Assembly (NCBI GenBank): GCA_032622095.1
Contig: CP136064.1
Span: forward strand, 50,786,073 to 50,850,072
DNA: 64,000 nt
DNA from: Siphonodentalium dalli
Taxonomy: Eukaryota > Mollusca > Scaphopoda > Gadilida > Siphonodentaliidae
Direction of reading: 5' to 3'
Part shown: positions 35,058-46,652 of the stretch, piece by piece
How the letters are laid out: each line of letters opens with the position of its first letter
Numbering within the stretch: the stretch's first letter is position 1
The notes under the pieces: generated by a model
What the model was told of the DNA's origin: nothing
Seen by the model: the letters and a program-made list of their open reading frames with translations, nothing else
The model's database searches: none
Translations under genes and position numbers: made by a program

Positions 35058-35172
35058 CACCCTAGGTCGCCTCCCATATATAAGAGAATGCATTGGCCTA
35101 ACAAATTATATATTATTGTTTTATAATTGTTAAAGAATTTAAGAAAAATGAAAAAAAAAAGAATGTAAGAAT
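35058..35172 (-). mobile_element. Hairpin MITE fragment
   Basis: GGTCGCCTCCCATATATAAG, then AGAATGCATTGGCCTAACAA, lead into the AT-rich spacer with TAATTGTTAAAGAATTTAAG. Only half a hairpin and the spacer remain. Confidence 0.75.
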
Positions 35173-35434
35173 TTTTTTTTTTACGTTTGATGGTTGTGGT
35201 TTAACGTCGTTTCACCAGTTATTGCATGTGATGACAATTGGAATAGCCATGTATCAGAAGGGTCTGATGCAATTATACGCCTGAGAGACGGTGTTCGTGC
35301 ACGCTAAGTCAAGTATGACTTATTTCCATAAGAACACTAGTATGTTTGATGGGTGAACTCGCCCGCATAAATGGAGAAGCTTTATCAGGTAATGAAACAA
35401 ACTTGGTAATCACTGCCTCTCTTTATGTTAACAG

Positions 35435-35633
35435 AATACATCGATGAAATCAGCGTCGTCAATTTAGAATCTCTATTGGCGATTATGCAGTCTGGAAGCA
35501 TTGATATGACCCCATCACCGCGAACGTTATTGGTAATCTTTATCGAAGAATGTGCCGGAGACTCGGAGTTAACGCTGTCTCGGGTCAGTCAAGCGGCACC
35601 CCTAGCTAATTTGGATTGTTTATCACTTGTCGA
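35435..35633 (+). CDS. Candidate internal exon, 199 bp, unknown protein
   Basis: A pyrimidine-rich tract ending TTAACAG immediately precedes an open frame, and CGA followed by GTAAGG closes it like a 5' splice site. The frame stays open throughout: YIDEISVVNLESLLAIMQ near the start, then TPSPRTLLVIFIEECAG, then LSRVSQAAPLANLDCLSLVE. Its composition is balanced and helix-like rather than low-complexity. If not spliced, it stops at the TAA overlapping the putative donor. I do not recognise the protein. A flanking exon could not be found, and a chance frame with chance splice-like edges is quite possible in 64 kb. Confidence 0.27.
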
Positions 35634-35639
35634 GTAAGG

Positions 35640-36468
35640 TCGAAACGAACATTAAACCAGATGACGAATTGTTTATCCCACACCCGTCCGGGCGAAGCAC
35701 GTGTCTTCAGCGGAACCACTAGCCCAGCCATTGATACACACTGAGAATCGCTCTTTTTCGTCAGTTTATGATGGGGTTGCGTGAGGTGAAGGATTCGAGT
35801 GTTATCCTTCCGCGATCGCAAAAGTGCCATAAACTATCGACCAGAAGCGCGGTTCGGTTTTGTGTTAATTACACGCCGACCAGACGCCCCCAATTTGTTG
35901 TTATCCGAAGAAGTTCTTATCTTGTGATTTGTGATGATGCTTTTATTTTTCAATATCATATTTCATTGTCCAGCCTAATGTCATTTACGCCGTATGACGT
36001 CAACGTCGTTTATTTATACACTCCACACACGTGTATGGAACGGCTTAAATAAGACACGGGTGGAGCATCGGTGTAATAAATATTACGGTGTACCATACGT
36101 TGAATACAAGCCGGACTCGAACAACTTCGTGTCGACGTTGTCGCCAAGAGCTATGACGTACATCACGTCAATGATCCGCTTCCGTTGTTGTCCTAGTAAT
36201 TGACTGTTTCGCATCAGATTTAAATCCGCTGTGGCATCCACCATTGCTCATTCTGATGTGGGCACCATAAAACTGAGATTCAGGGTTCTCTACAATTTTA
36301 TTTATGCTATTTTAATTTTGGACTGGCAAAAACTGCTCTGATGGCAGACTATCTGTTCACCATCAGGAGAATAGAAGCTTCAGATGAGCAAGGTATAGTG
36401 TACTTTGTTTGCGGGCCCAAGACACCGTGGCATCATCCAACGTTCAGTCTGCGTGATGGTGTGATTAC
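35640..36468. other. No gene recognised; contains a shared segment
   Basis: Segment 36090-36205 (GAATACAAGCCGGACTCGAA, GACGTTGTCGCCAAGA, GACGTACATCACGTCAATGA, CCGCTTCCG) is the reverse complement, with divergence, of about 22155-22285. Frames of 64-94 codons on both strands lack motifs. Confidence 0.5.
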
Positions 36469-36844
36469 TTAAAGTGATGTGAAACACTCCGGTATGGTGA
36501 TCAAATATAAATGGAGAATAATCTTGTTCAAAGTAGTAATTTTTACAAATATTATATCCAAATTGACAACACACACCGTCATTCTTACGTATTAATTAGA
36601 TGCAGTGACTCTCGATGGCGAAATCATTTTCGTTAGTTTATCGCTGAGACATGCGTCCCGAATCGAGTAGTAAATATTTACAATTGAGCGTAGTTCAGAC
36701 GATGTTTTCTATGGAGTGGTACGGTCGATTTGCTTCATATTTTCGGCGATGTTATTAGAATGCTACATTCCTCCAGTTGGCATAGCGCGTGGATACTAAC
36801 TGATCAGTTTCACGAAACCGAACAAGTGCCTAATATATCTTTAA
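36469..36844 (+). repeat. Dispersed repeat, copy 2 (partner at 16169-16538)
   Basis: It matches the left flank of hairpin MITE copy 2 along about 370 bp. At the place where the MITE sits in the partner, this copy reads CTTTAAATCAG with an intact TTAA (36841-36844). Sequence beyond the TTAA is not clearly shared, so the empty-site evidence is one-sided. Confidence 0.85.
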
Positions 36845-38451
36845 ATCAGTTTTATGCATGGCCCAAATAAACAGTTTTCACAGAGAAGACGATGGTGAAT
36901 TCCGTTACTCATTCCTTATTCTGATATTTTGTATTACCTCAGAGAACAATCCCATTGTTACAATCGTTCCGTGATTTTTGGTAAAGCACACAAATTCCCA
37001 ATGCTGGCGAAGGAATAGTTCAGTGATTATCCCATTGTTAGGCACACAAATATCATAACAGACAAATCGCACGGGCGCTTTAAAGTGGGACCAGTCCGTG
37101 TTGTTTCGGAAATATCTATTCACATTCAACGGAGATCAGTTCATGTTAATCACGTTGTTGGGCGTTGCGAACCGGCTATTGTGTCCAATTGCGACCAGCG
37201 CACGGATTGTGCGTCGTGGTCAAAACACGCTCAATGGCACATTTCCAGTTGATTACATTATGTGGGATCAATTGTGATCTAAGTCGGTCAGAGCACGCGA
37301 ATAGTTCTTTTCCAGAATAAATCTCGTCTTCGACTCGATTGATTCTGGTAGAGAACAATTCTTGTGCTCTAACCCTTACTTGTATGGACCTCGCTGGACG
37401 GCAATCAATTTGGATCGGATTAAGTTTTTCGGGGTGTTCCGAAAGGATTTCTTGTGGTCCACCTTGCAACATACTTTGACAGAAATCGGTAAATGATCTG
37501 AGAAAAACCAAAACGGGGCCCTATTTGGAGTTTTGATTGAATGGGGTGTTTGTTGTGTTTTTATAAGTGTGTCTTGTGGGGCACCGTACAGCACCTGTTG
37601 CTTGACCTAAATATGACAATGGGCTGAGCAATGAGAGGACATATAGGGGCGCTATTCGGGCTTCTCTGGACGGTGTCCATTATAAATTGTATCGGGCAAG
37701 ACCAGAATAAATACTATTCATTGATAGGAAGTGTTCAGATAATAAGTACAACAAAACATTTATTGAACTTACTATCTGAACATTTCCGGATGGAACTATA
37801 TTCGTGAACGAGTATTTAATAGAGACAGTAAGGTTAAGAAGGTCGGTCCAATGTGTTCTTAATGTGTTTATCGGTGGACGTTTTCGAACCGCGCATTATC
37901 GCTTATATAAAAAGTATGCTTATTCGGAACAAAGACTCTGGTCGATCACTATTTTAATATGAACCCAAGAAATACTTAGAGCAGGAACGTCAGAGCACTT
38001 ATAACACATACCCTTAACATATATGAGAAGAACATAGCATCTTCTATGATAAATCAATTCATCCCAGCCAACAGAACAATACGGAGACGCGTTTAATCGC
38101 AGTCAATATAGGATGTAGAAAAGTGTTAGTGGGTCAAGAATAAGGGAGGTGACCACAGGGGGTGGGGGTAGTGTCTCACACCAACTTTGATCAGTTTCAG
38201 TTGGAAAATTCATTACAGAATCAACACCGGTTACAAATTTCAGACCGAACATATATATGCTGATTCATTCTGTTTAATTTGTTTAATTTCCCAAATCTAC
38301 ATTATACTATAGTATGTCGATTTTAGAACAAGGTCAAATATTTCCTACGTTCAGTCAGAATTTTAGACTAAAATTGTCACTATTGCGAAATTTTGCAGAC
38401 CCAGACGGCTAACATGAACAGACTATGACATTACATAGCAACCTTTGGCAC
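36845..38451. other. No gene recognised; scattered repeat relics
   Basis: A 111-codon minus frame (37176-37511) has no recognisable domain. Text at about 37600-37690 (TTGACCTAAATATGACAATG, then GACGGTGTCCATT) resembles the degenerate repeats of 57.9-58.9 kb. TGTTCAGATAATAAGTACAA near 37730 belongs to the TTAA/CCCTTTCTATACT family. Confidence 0.4.
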
Positions 38452-38878
38452 ATGTGAATGACGTCATATATTTTTTTCTATATCCATCAGTGATTTTTCA
38501 AAGATCGCGGGTATGGATTTTGGAGAAATTCTCACGTGACTTCCGGTTAGCAACTGTGTGGAAATTACCAAAGCGCGGAATCGGGATTGGAGCTACTTCA
38601 CAACTTACGAAGAATTCCCAAGTTATTTAGGTCTATTAGTTTCATTTAGACAAATTTCGTTGGTTATATATAGTTTAATGAAAACCAGCGAAGACGGCAT
38701 GACAAGGTTTCTGACGTCATTTACGTCACTTTGGATGTGTGGGCCAGAATCCAGACAAGATTGCACAATCCACGACAAGTCTTGTCATAATGTCTCCATC
38801 GGGACAACTGCCTGATCTTACATACATTATTCTTAGCGTTATGTCGCCGATAAAAGGAACATTTGAGGCACAGCATGT
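38452..38878 (+). repeat. Dispersed repeat, copy 2 (partner at 13275-13935)
   Basis: It carries the same ordered blocks as copy 1 without the extra 240 bp near the left. Its right end is interrupted by the G-rich element that follows. The overlapping minus frames of 79 and 89 codons are not supported. Confidence 0.8.
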
Positions 38879-39827
38879 GTGAGGGGGGCGCGGGGGGGGG
38901 GGGGTCCAATCCCAGATTCCCAGGAAATAAATCAGCAAATCCCAGTTCCCAGGAAAACAATATGCCATTTCCCAGTTCCCAGTAATTAAAAGCAAATCCC
39001 AGTTCCCAGTAAAAAAAAAAGCCAGTTCCCAGGAATTAAAATATTATATAGAGTATCGACAAAACATACAATATTCACAAGTAATGTAGATCAATGTACA
39101 TATATTGTATTTTTATGCTATCTTATGATTTACTGGCTACTGTCTGATCAATTACATCATTTTACATGACATAAAATGCGAACCTATATGCAAATCCATT
39201 GAACAGAATCAACAGATCACTCTTTACACTGATCTACACCACCGCAAATCAGGTATTCCCTAAATGTCCAGGTGATGTATGCAAATTCATGTGGTCTCAA
39301 TATATCTAAGACGGTTTGCGATTTGAGATTGTGCCCCATAACTGGAATGTTAGTTTGAAAAACCAAGTCACAAACCAACTGAGAAATAGGAGACAACACG
39401 GATGTACACAAGTCACCAGATACAACAGCTTAGATTGACCAAGTGGTAAAACTCGTGTAAATAAATGACTTTAAAATTTACTGGATACCAGTAGACTTTG
39501 TGGATCCAGTTTTCATTTTCATTATAATTACCATGTTGTTTGCATCATTCATAGAGCACATTAGTGTATTTTGCCTGACTCATCTTTCATCGCTGGAATA
39601 CGTGTGCATTTTTGGGGAAATCAGTTCATAATTAGGTGAATAAAAATGGAAATCCCGATTAATTGGGGATAATTTCCCGGGTCCCGGAAAATAATTTCTT
39701 CAACCTTTCCCGGGTCCCGTTGGAATTCTGTTCCCGATTCCCGGAAAATTAAATCTGACGATCCCAATTCCCGAAAAATAAAAAGGGTCGATCCCGGTGT
39801 CCCGAAAATACCCGTCCCCCCTCACGT
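38879..39827. mobile_element. G-rich-ended element with CCCAGTTCCCAGGAA repeats
   Basis: AGGGGGGCG at the left is mirrored by CGTCCCCCCT at the right. The left subterminal region has five or six AATCCCAGTTCCCAGGAA-like units. The right has TCCCGGGTCCCGGAAAATA-like units. CATGTGTG before and CACGTGTT after are 6/8 alike, perhaps a decayed 8-bp duplication. The partner repeat at 13.9 kb reads across the site. A fragment of the palindromic TA-MITE lies inside (39505-39582). Confidence 0.65.
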
Positions 39828-41199
39828 GTTGTTGGCTTTTCCATGATTCGTTCAGATCAGACAAAGACCGCGAGAATTACAACTTTAGAATACATATCGT
39901 TTTCTTAACAACATCAGTTTCACTACCAGCATCATACCAATTCAACAGAACCCATCAACGTAATAATAAATTATCAAGATCACATAACCAGATGAAAGAT
40001 GAGAAACAATTGTATGCTTCTGTCCATATATATAGGCACCATAAGGGCAAACTGTTTTAGAATTTTGTGAATTATAATTCAATGTGCTAAACGATTATGA
40101 CGATGTTTTAATTACGATCCTCATGTGTACAGTTTCAAATCCAGACAGCAAAATACCTATATTTTTCTTACCAACAGCACAACTTGCACAAGCAAACTAT
40201 TGACCAAATTGTGCATTTTAATTTATATTATATGTATTCCGTTTAGTGTAATCAATATTTATTTTCAAAAAATCAAACACATAACACAATACATATATAG
40301 ATATAGAGAGATTTAGAAAGAGGATTGGACAACAAGCAAAATGCCTTTTTAAAGTCCTCTTTTAATAAAGTCCTATTCCGTTTAAAGTGGCCTATATATG
40401 CCTTGATATCCCGGAGTATCAATGTCCTGTACTACTGTAACGGTAATTTAAGGTCACATGTATGTGACCTTTTTGTTGTATGACTGGTATTCATTTTACT
40501 ATAATAAAGCAAGCATTGCTTCAATCGTTGTGGACAGTGAGTTCTGAAACATAGTTCGTATTAGGCATATATGCGATCTCTACTCGTGTGTGGAGTTTAT
40601 GAACATACCATTAATTGTACAGCCACCATCGGGGTGTATTTCCCGGCCACATATACGTAAGGAATGCTATTGTCGCTTGATGATTGGCGAGCATATGAAG
40701 TGAGCTCCAATGTGCCTCTCATTTTGCATATTTTGCAGAATTGTTGTGAAACACATGCACATTTAAAATGCCATTCGCACAAATCAAGTGACACCGAGAC
40801 GGATGGCGATATGGATCATGTTGAAAACAAGCGATTACTATCTGACTATGGAAGTTTTACTGGCAAAGCACACACACCATACATAGATTGGGCCAACAAT
40901 TATTATGGGCACACCAATACAACTATCTATGAAATATTGGCGAATCAATTGTAGAAACATTTGAAGAAAAAATTATAATATTGCTCAACAGACGACCACC
41001 AACGCGGAATCTGAATTAAATCGGTAACTATATCTAATCGATATATTAGCAAGTGCACTTGGGGAACTGGCTAAATCGGCTTACAGCGAAATTCCTACCT
41101 TAACCCATACTAATTACTGTTATTACATGAATTACCTCCCATTGCAACAACTTGACTCGTACAAGAATAACTATGTTTAAACTAATGTCAAGCCCGGGT
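39828..41199. other. No firm gene; one unrecognised 96-codon frame
   Basis: The plus frame 40664-40954 has soluble-protein-like composition. Its tail (ACACCATACATAGATTGGGC, AACAATTATT) is echoed, with divergence, at 42036-42062 (CCATACACATAGATTGGG, GCAATTATT). This suggests a duplicated or dispersed sequence rather than a gene. A small hairpin, AGGTCACATGTATGTGACCT, lies near 40452. Confidence 0.4.
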
Positions 41200-41201
41200 T
41201 A

Positions 41202-41701
41202 TTCACCATGCATCATGCGAGGCAGTGCAACTTACATGGCGTTTCTGTATGCACGCGGTTTGGTTTACCCTGTGCCAATGCATCCTCTTATATATGCGAG
41301 TCGACCATAGGTCGCCTCGCATATATAAGAGAATGCATTGGCCTAACAATTTTTTATCATTTTTTTTAATTAAATGTTTCTTACAATTTTTAGGACATAA
41401 AATAAAAAACATACATTACCCTGCAGGGAGCCCCACACATATATAGAAGCATATAGAAGAGTGTCGTCTGCTCATGTTTGTCTGGGGCTCTGTATGGGTG
41501 AAATTATAAAATTGTTAAAGAATACAAGAACAAATTATTAAAATTGTAAAAAATTGTTAGGCCAATGCATTCTCTTATATATGCGAGGCGACCTATGGTC
41601 GACTCGCATATATAAGAGGATGCATTGGCACAGGGTAAACCAAACCGCGTGCATACAGAAACGCCATGTAAGTTGCACTGCCTCGCATGATGCATGGTGA
41701 A
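41202..41701. mobile_element. 500-bp giant palindrome containing TATATAAG hairpins
   Basis: The arms 41202-41350 and 41553-41701 (149 bp each) are almost perfectly inverted. They begin TTCACCATGCATCATGCGAG and carry GTTTCTGTATGCACGCGG, then CCCTGTGCCAATGCAT, then a full 69-nt hairpin of the TTAA-MITE type. TA flanks both ends (41200-41201, 41702-41703). The unpaired centre has a GAGCCCCACA ... TCTGGGGCTC mini-inversion. Hairpins within each arm make this a nested cruciform. Confidence 0.9.
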
Positions 41702-41773
41702 TATATAAGAGAATGCATTGGCACAGGGTAAAAAAAAATCCCGACTTACATGGCGTTTCTGTATGCACGCGGA
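41702..41773. repeat. Rearranged third copy of palindrome arm pieces
   Basis: TATATAAGAGAATGCATTGG and CACAGGGTAAA are joined to ACTTACATGGCGTTTCTGTA and TGCACGCGG. The two pieces are in opposite relative orientation to the arms, as if made by a fold-back or template-switch event. Confidence 0.8.
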
Positions 41774-42679
41774 AATAACATACATCTATAAGGAAAAGCG
41801 ATAATACTGACAAATTATTGCTACCGAGAATCAGGGTTTTATGAGCTTCAATATGCCTTCTATGCTCATTATTTTGAAACATACATGTGACATAAATTCA
41901 AATCTTAGGGAAATGTTATGGTCATGCACAGAAGTCAATGTTGACAACGAGTCAGGTGGCATTGACATGTCAAAGGTTGGAAAGAATCCGGTACTATACA
42001 TGTAACTGGTGACTGGAAAAAATACACAATTGCCATACACATAGATTGGGTTAAGCAATTATTGAAACATTGCCGTTTTCTATGAGGAATTACATGTATA
42101 CGATCAATTGAATCTTCTTTATCTATCGAAATCAAGGGGCAATTCGTTGGAATAATTTATACAATTATTCCATATTGCTGCCAATATCTAGGAAAACTCG
42201 CGAGAACGAGATATTTGTGAAGATGTTGCGGGTCTAATTCCGCTACGAAATGATCGCCGAGAGTCAGACGTCACGCTCACTGCGTCTCAACCCAAATCTA
42301 TTCCTTGATAGGATGTCCAAAACCTATAGAAGTACGCACGCGTGTAAACACCCATCTGGGTTAGAAAATCAATGAAGTTCCAACTCAGGTGTGAAACTTC
42401 GATTTAATCGACGAACGTCAATGAAAATTTAAATTGTTTTTCTCGGAGTTCGTGCATGGTGCCAAATTCTATTTTAAAATCTAGTACATTTGTTCCGCAT
42501 TGAGATCGGTTTCTTGTGCAATCTGGTTAGTTCCCTCGGTTCGTCGGGGTCATTGGCTATATTTACTAAACATGTTTGATTAGTTGAGTCTTGATCCCTC
42601 ATATCCCATCGCGAGGAAATAAAAGCAGATGCTTGATAATGCAAAGAAAAAGCTGCACACGGGGGAACATACATCACTC
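41774..42679. other. No gene recognised
   Basis: Overlapping minus frames at 41831-42135 have no motif. The segment near 41960-42065 is a diverged copy of about 40820-40900. Confidence 0.4.
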
Positions 42680-43239
42680 TATTCAATTTGTAAAATTCCT
42701 ACCACCAGGGGGCTGGAAATTGATTAGATTTAGGTACCAGTTGGAAAATTCCGGACATGGAAATTTCGATCTGGATCAAGAGGTGCTGTTGGAAATTCCA
42801 ACTGAGATCTTCTACCCACATCCCCGTTTTATCGAAATAATTGAGTCAATATGTTATCGTCGCAACCTCGGACTGCCTGCTGACTGTGATCCATGATATA
42901 GATAAATCATCTTAGGCGATTAAGTGGAACTTCCTATCGGGCTAACGGTTCCAGACTATTCTCTACGTTTACATAACACATGTGCCACTTATACACTGGT
43001 GGTGCAACACATCTTACAAATATGGCATTCGATCGCGTACTGCGAAGATACTTCAGGAATCAAAACAACACTTGCCATTTCAAACGCCGTACCCTCTTGA
43101 ACTGGTGTTCGACATACATCTATTTGAGCGGAAACAAGTGCTATTTGCCCTCTCTACGTGCCACACACCACGTGGATTGGCAGCAGTAATTTTACGAGTG
43201 GATGTGTGTGCTCGGCGAAAACACTTAACCCGTGGTTGA
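42680..43239 (+). pseudogene. Possible degenerate coding stretch, unknown protein
   Basis: Two plus-strand frames lie 85 bp apart in different phases. The first ends GNFDLDQEVLLEIPTEIFY, then PHPRFIEIIESICYRRN (stop at 42896). The second, 42982-43239, has YPLELVFDIHLFERKQVLF, then RGLAAVILRVDVCARRKHL. Both read like ordinary protein, with few rare residues. I recognise neither. A decayed gene or exons with a frameshift are possible; chance frames are equally likely. Confidence 0.18.
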
Positions 43240-43354
43240 ATTCAACACCACAAATCAAAGTCCAAGGCAAAGCAAAGACAGTTTGAAAAAAGAAAAGCCA
43301 AATACAGATATGAAATGGTAACAAAATACGGAAATACCAAGATCATTTTCGGCT

Positions 43355-43843
43355 TTTAAGATTCGGAAATTATTCTCCGACTCGACATCAAAACGACATA
43401 CTCTCACTATAGTAATAACGGTGGCGATACAACCAACATGCATCGGTCGGATGAGCATTGACTACTATGATTAGCTACTCAACCCCCATTAACCAATAAT
43501 CCACATTCACAATGTAATTTAAGATTCGGAAATTATTCTCCGACTCGACATCAAAACGACATACTCTTACTATAGTAATAACGGTGGCGATACAACCAAC
43601 ATGCATCGGTCGGATGAGCATTGACTACTATGATTAGCTACTCAACCCCCATTAACCAATAATCCACATTCACAATGTAATTTAAGATTCGGAAATTATT
43701 CTCCGACTCGACATCAAAACGACATACTCTCACTATAGTAATAACGGTGGCGATACAACCAACATGCATCGGTCGGATGAGCATTGACTACTATGATTAG
43801 CTACTCAACCCCCATTAACCAATAATCCACATTCACAATGTAA
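43355..43843 (+). repeat. 163-bp tandem triplication
   Basis: Three consecutive units begin TTTAAGATTCGGAAATTATT at about 43355, 43518 and 43681 and end TCCACATTCACAATGTAA. They are almost identical; one C/T change (ACTCTCAC versus ACTCTTAC) marks the middle unit. Such low divergence means a recent duplication. Confidence 0.97.
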
Positions 43844-45537
43844 TTAGTCAATACACATCATGCTCACAGCGGAGGAATATAATCATAAAAGCCCAAGTCT
43901 TAAACGGTAGAACATATGTCCTCATTTCCATCAGATTTTTTTCAGACGGTTCATCTAAGGCCACATTGCTAACTAATCACGAAAGAACAGTATCATTAGC
44001 CTCGATTTTCATACAACGACACACAATTGAAGCACATTGGCAACGCCGCAATCATCGTGGAAAAGACTCCCTCTGTGAAGCCTTAACATTGAGTATGTCC
44101 ATATGAGGGCGACGAAGAACCCACAGAACCCACAGAAGGACAACTTCAACAGATCTAAATGCTTCCATTTGTCAATCAATAAAAATAAGCTAGTCCTTCC
44201 GGTTGCCTTCTCGTGTGTGGTGCCCTCTCGACTACCCCACCCCATGCGTATAAATTATGGCGAAGCCTTTGCAGATACGCGTCTTCCAGGACAATTCGCC
44301 TGGTGTGTGAAGCCCACTTGACTACCCAAGCCATATGTGACGCTATTGAGATGTCTGTCTTCCGGGACAGCTTTTCTCAGATTATGAATTTAGTGATGCT
44401 AGCCCGCTATGCGGGATAGCGTCACTAAATTCACCCTCTGAGGACCTCATTCTGCAAATGACGGGCGCACTAAACTCAGACTTGTTAGCGGGGATACTGT
44501 TTCTTTCTGAGTGAACAAGTTTTAGACCAGGCTCCCGTCGCCCAGGATTGTACTATTGGCGTGCTTACGAACAAAAAACATAATAGCAACGTTTGCACAT
44601 TTCAGGTATGCTGCCACCAGGCTCCGTTCTACCAGCAATTAATTTGTCAATTAAGGCTAAATTGCATATTTATACCAGATCAAGTGATGACTGGGTGTTG
44701 CCAAATCCCGAAATGTCCATATATGACCAAACTACCCCGACTTACATATTTATTTGCGAGACAGACTCTTGCCTGCAAACGTTTACCCGCAATCAGTCAC
44801 TCCAACGTATAGCCCAATAATCAAATTATTGTTTATAAAAATGCATGCTGTTCGATTTCGGTGATACCATGCGCTGACAGCGTTTTGGAGAGTAACTATG
44901 TCTCCTCTCGTTCTCGACACAAGGCCGGTGATATTGGGTAATGGCCGACTACCGCAAAACGAGCCACGTGGATCAATCAAATATCCCCAAGAAATTGCGG
45001 CTCAATCTTTGGCCGGACATCATTTTGCTAATTGCGACTCAGCTGCTAGTTTTGTGGTTTCACAAACAAACTTATTTGAACCCTCATTACAATAGTGCAG
45101 GGTAAGAAAGCCTCCAGACTGTTGAACTATCACGACACTGAAGACCCAATGAGAAATCTTTATTGCGCTTGATCGTGCACGAAAGCTGCTTCTCCGACTG
45201 GGCTAATAAGAATTATAGCATGTCTTAGCCGATGTGACGGATGCGGAATATTTTATTGCGAATGAATAAGCAAGAGTACGTATGTCTGATACAACAGACA
45301 GGTTTTGAACTAACTTAAGGGTCAGCCAGGTTCCAAACGCCATATAATGCATGTGATTGCCAAACGCGTTCTCGCATATCGAAAGGTGGATCGTCATAGT
45401 ATCCGCATAGGAAAACTTTCGATGGAAACGCAGATGGTGAATTTGTTATGTTTACGTTGGTTTTAGCAGAAGGCAAAACAAAAAAATAATCAAACAAAAT
45501 ATGTTCATCGTTAGTATAACTTTTTGTGGAATAATGT
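43844..45537. other. No firm gene; includes a small palindrome
   Basis: A palindrome at 44386-44432 pairs GAATTTAGTGATGCTAGCCC with CGGGATAGCGTCACTAAATTC-like text. It is followed by CCTCATTCTGCAAATG, a core shared with the foldback element at 51.6-52.1 kb. The frame 44593-44820 (75 codons) follows CACATTTCAG and reads like protein, but no partner exon or domain was found. Confidence 0.4.
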
Positions 45538-45539
45538 TA

Positions 45540-45632
45540 GGGCCACTTCCTAATGGCGCTTCTGGCGCGCGCCGAAAGCGCCAAAACATGTGCCATTAGT
45601 AGCGCGCCAAAAGCGTCATTAGGAAGTGGCCC
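45540..45632. mobile_element. 93-bp TA-MITE
   Basis: GGGCCACTTCCTAATGGCGC is mirrored by a right arm GCGTCATTAGGAAGTGGCCC, with TA at 45538-45539 and 45633-45634. GGCGCGC motifs sit inside both arms. A very short, strongly paired hairpin element. Confidence 0.9.
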
Positions 45633-45884
45633 TAATACAATGTAGTATTCCATAGTTTTTTTTAATATTACTACTGCCGTAGAATTTCTCCAGTCTAATA
45701 GTCGTACTTATTTCCGCTCCCCGGTGTTTATAAAAAAACAGAAATGTCAGAGAACCATTGGAATTATAGATACAGCAATATATATGATTTTATCAGAAAC
45801 TTTCCCAGATGTTATTGGTCGTTTTTATTTATATTTTAGATGAGAAGAATAAAAAAATCAGTGAGCTTATTCGGGTTAGCGACG

Positions 45885-45980
45885 GATGCTTCAGACGAAA
45901 GTGTTGGTCCGTTGTGATGCTTCATACGACAGCGTTGGTTCGTTGCTAAGCTTCAGACGACAGCTTTGGTCCGTTGCGAT
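45885..45980 (+). repeat. 31-bp tandem repeat, three units
   Basis: Units of the form GATGCTTCAGACGACAG and TGTTGGTCCGTTG repeat three times with a few substitutions. Confidence 0.9.
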
Positions 45981-46643
45981 GACACTCAGCTATCCGCTGT
46001 CTGCGTTGAACCATTCACAATGAGCTTTCCGTGGTTTGTGTCATGGCTAGTTTAGCGAGAAAATTAGTTTGAAACAATTGCCTGATTATTGGAAATAAGT
46101 GGCGACTTCAATTCATATCTGGCATTTATTTGTGCAGATTAACATTAGATATGTCGATACATGAAGAAATTGTGTACAAATGGTGGACTTTTGTCGATAA
46201 ATATTGAGCTTGATACCGAGTGGTACCCAGGTGCCGGTGCTGTCCATGATTTTTTGTTCAGCGTCTGTTTTCGAAGTTTTGAATGTATACATGCATGTAC
46301 AACTGAATGGGAGAATTCATTTAGTATACTAGAAATGGTTAAGGTCCATAATTGCACACGCCCGTTCGGCGATGTTGGAAATTGTTCTATTCCCGATAAT
46401 CGGGGATTTTCTATCCACATGAAATAAGGGTAGTCTGATGCATGTATCGGAGCTACATTGTAGCTTGTCAGATGTTTGTGGGGTTCGGTAATTCTAAGCG
46501 CCACTGCACGTACTTTCGAAGAAGTAAAGCCGAAACATGTGCGCGGTCTTTCCTTCGTCAATAAAACTGACAACGTCGCGTCATCAGCTATATATAGGAG
46601 CTTAATGGACAAAATACCTCCGCAAAACAAAATTCAATCCCGA
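45981..46643. other. No firm gene; long overlapping frames
   Basis: A 161-codon minus frame (46145-46630) and 75- and 88-codon plus frames overlap completely. I see no domain, signal peptide or biased composition that would favour any one of them. The length is mildly unusual for chance. Confidence 0.3.
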
Positions 46644-46652
46644 GCACATGTG
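46644..46652 (+). repeat. Left 9-bp target-site duplication
   Basis: GCACATGTG directly precedes the element terminus GGGTGTGTC and is repeated exactly at 49742-49750. Confidence 0.9.

Noticed and set aside
37176-37511. 111-codon minus frame as a conserved protein
   Set aside because: No recognisable motif, and the overlapping minus frame at 37376-37594 is equally open.
40446-40480. AGGTCACATGTATGTGACCT followed by T-run as a rho-independent terminator
   Set aside because: Terminator logic is bacterial, and nothing else in the window is. A small chance hairpin.
41203-41882. 69-114 codon frames with repeated CQCILLYMRVDHRSPRIY-like text
   Set aside because: Translation of palindromic MITE hairpins; the same peptide recurs wherever a hairpin lies (18.3, 50.2 kb).
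46145-46630. 161-codon minus-strand frame as a gene
   Set aside because: Fully overlapped by plus frames. No domain, bias or promoter; kept only as a note on the region.
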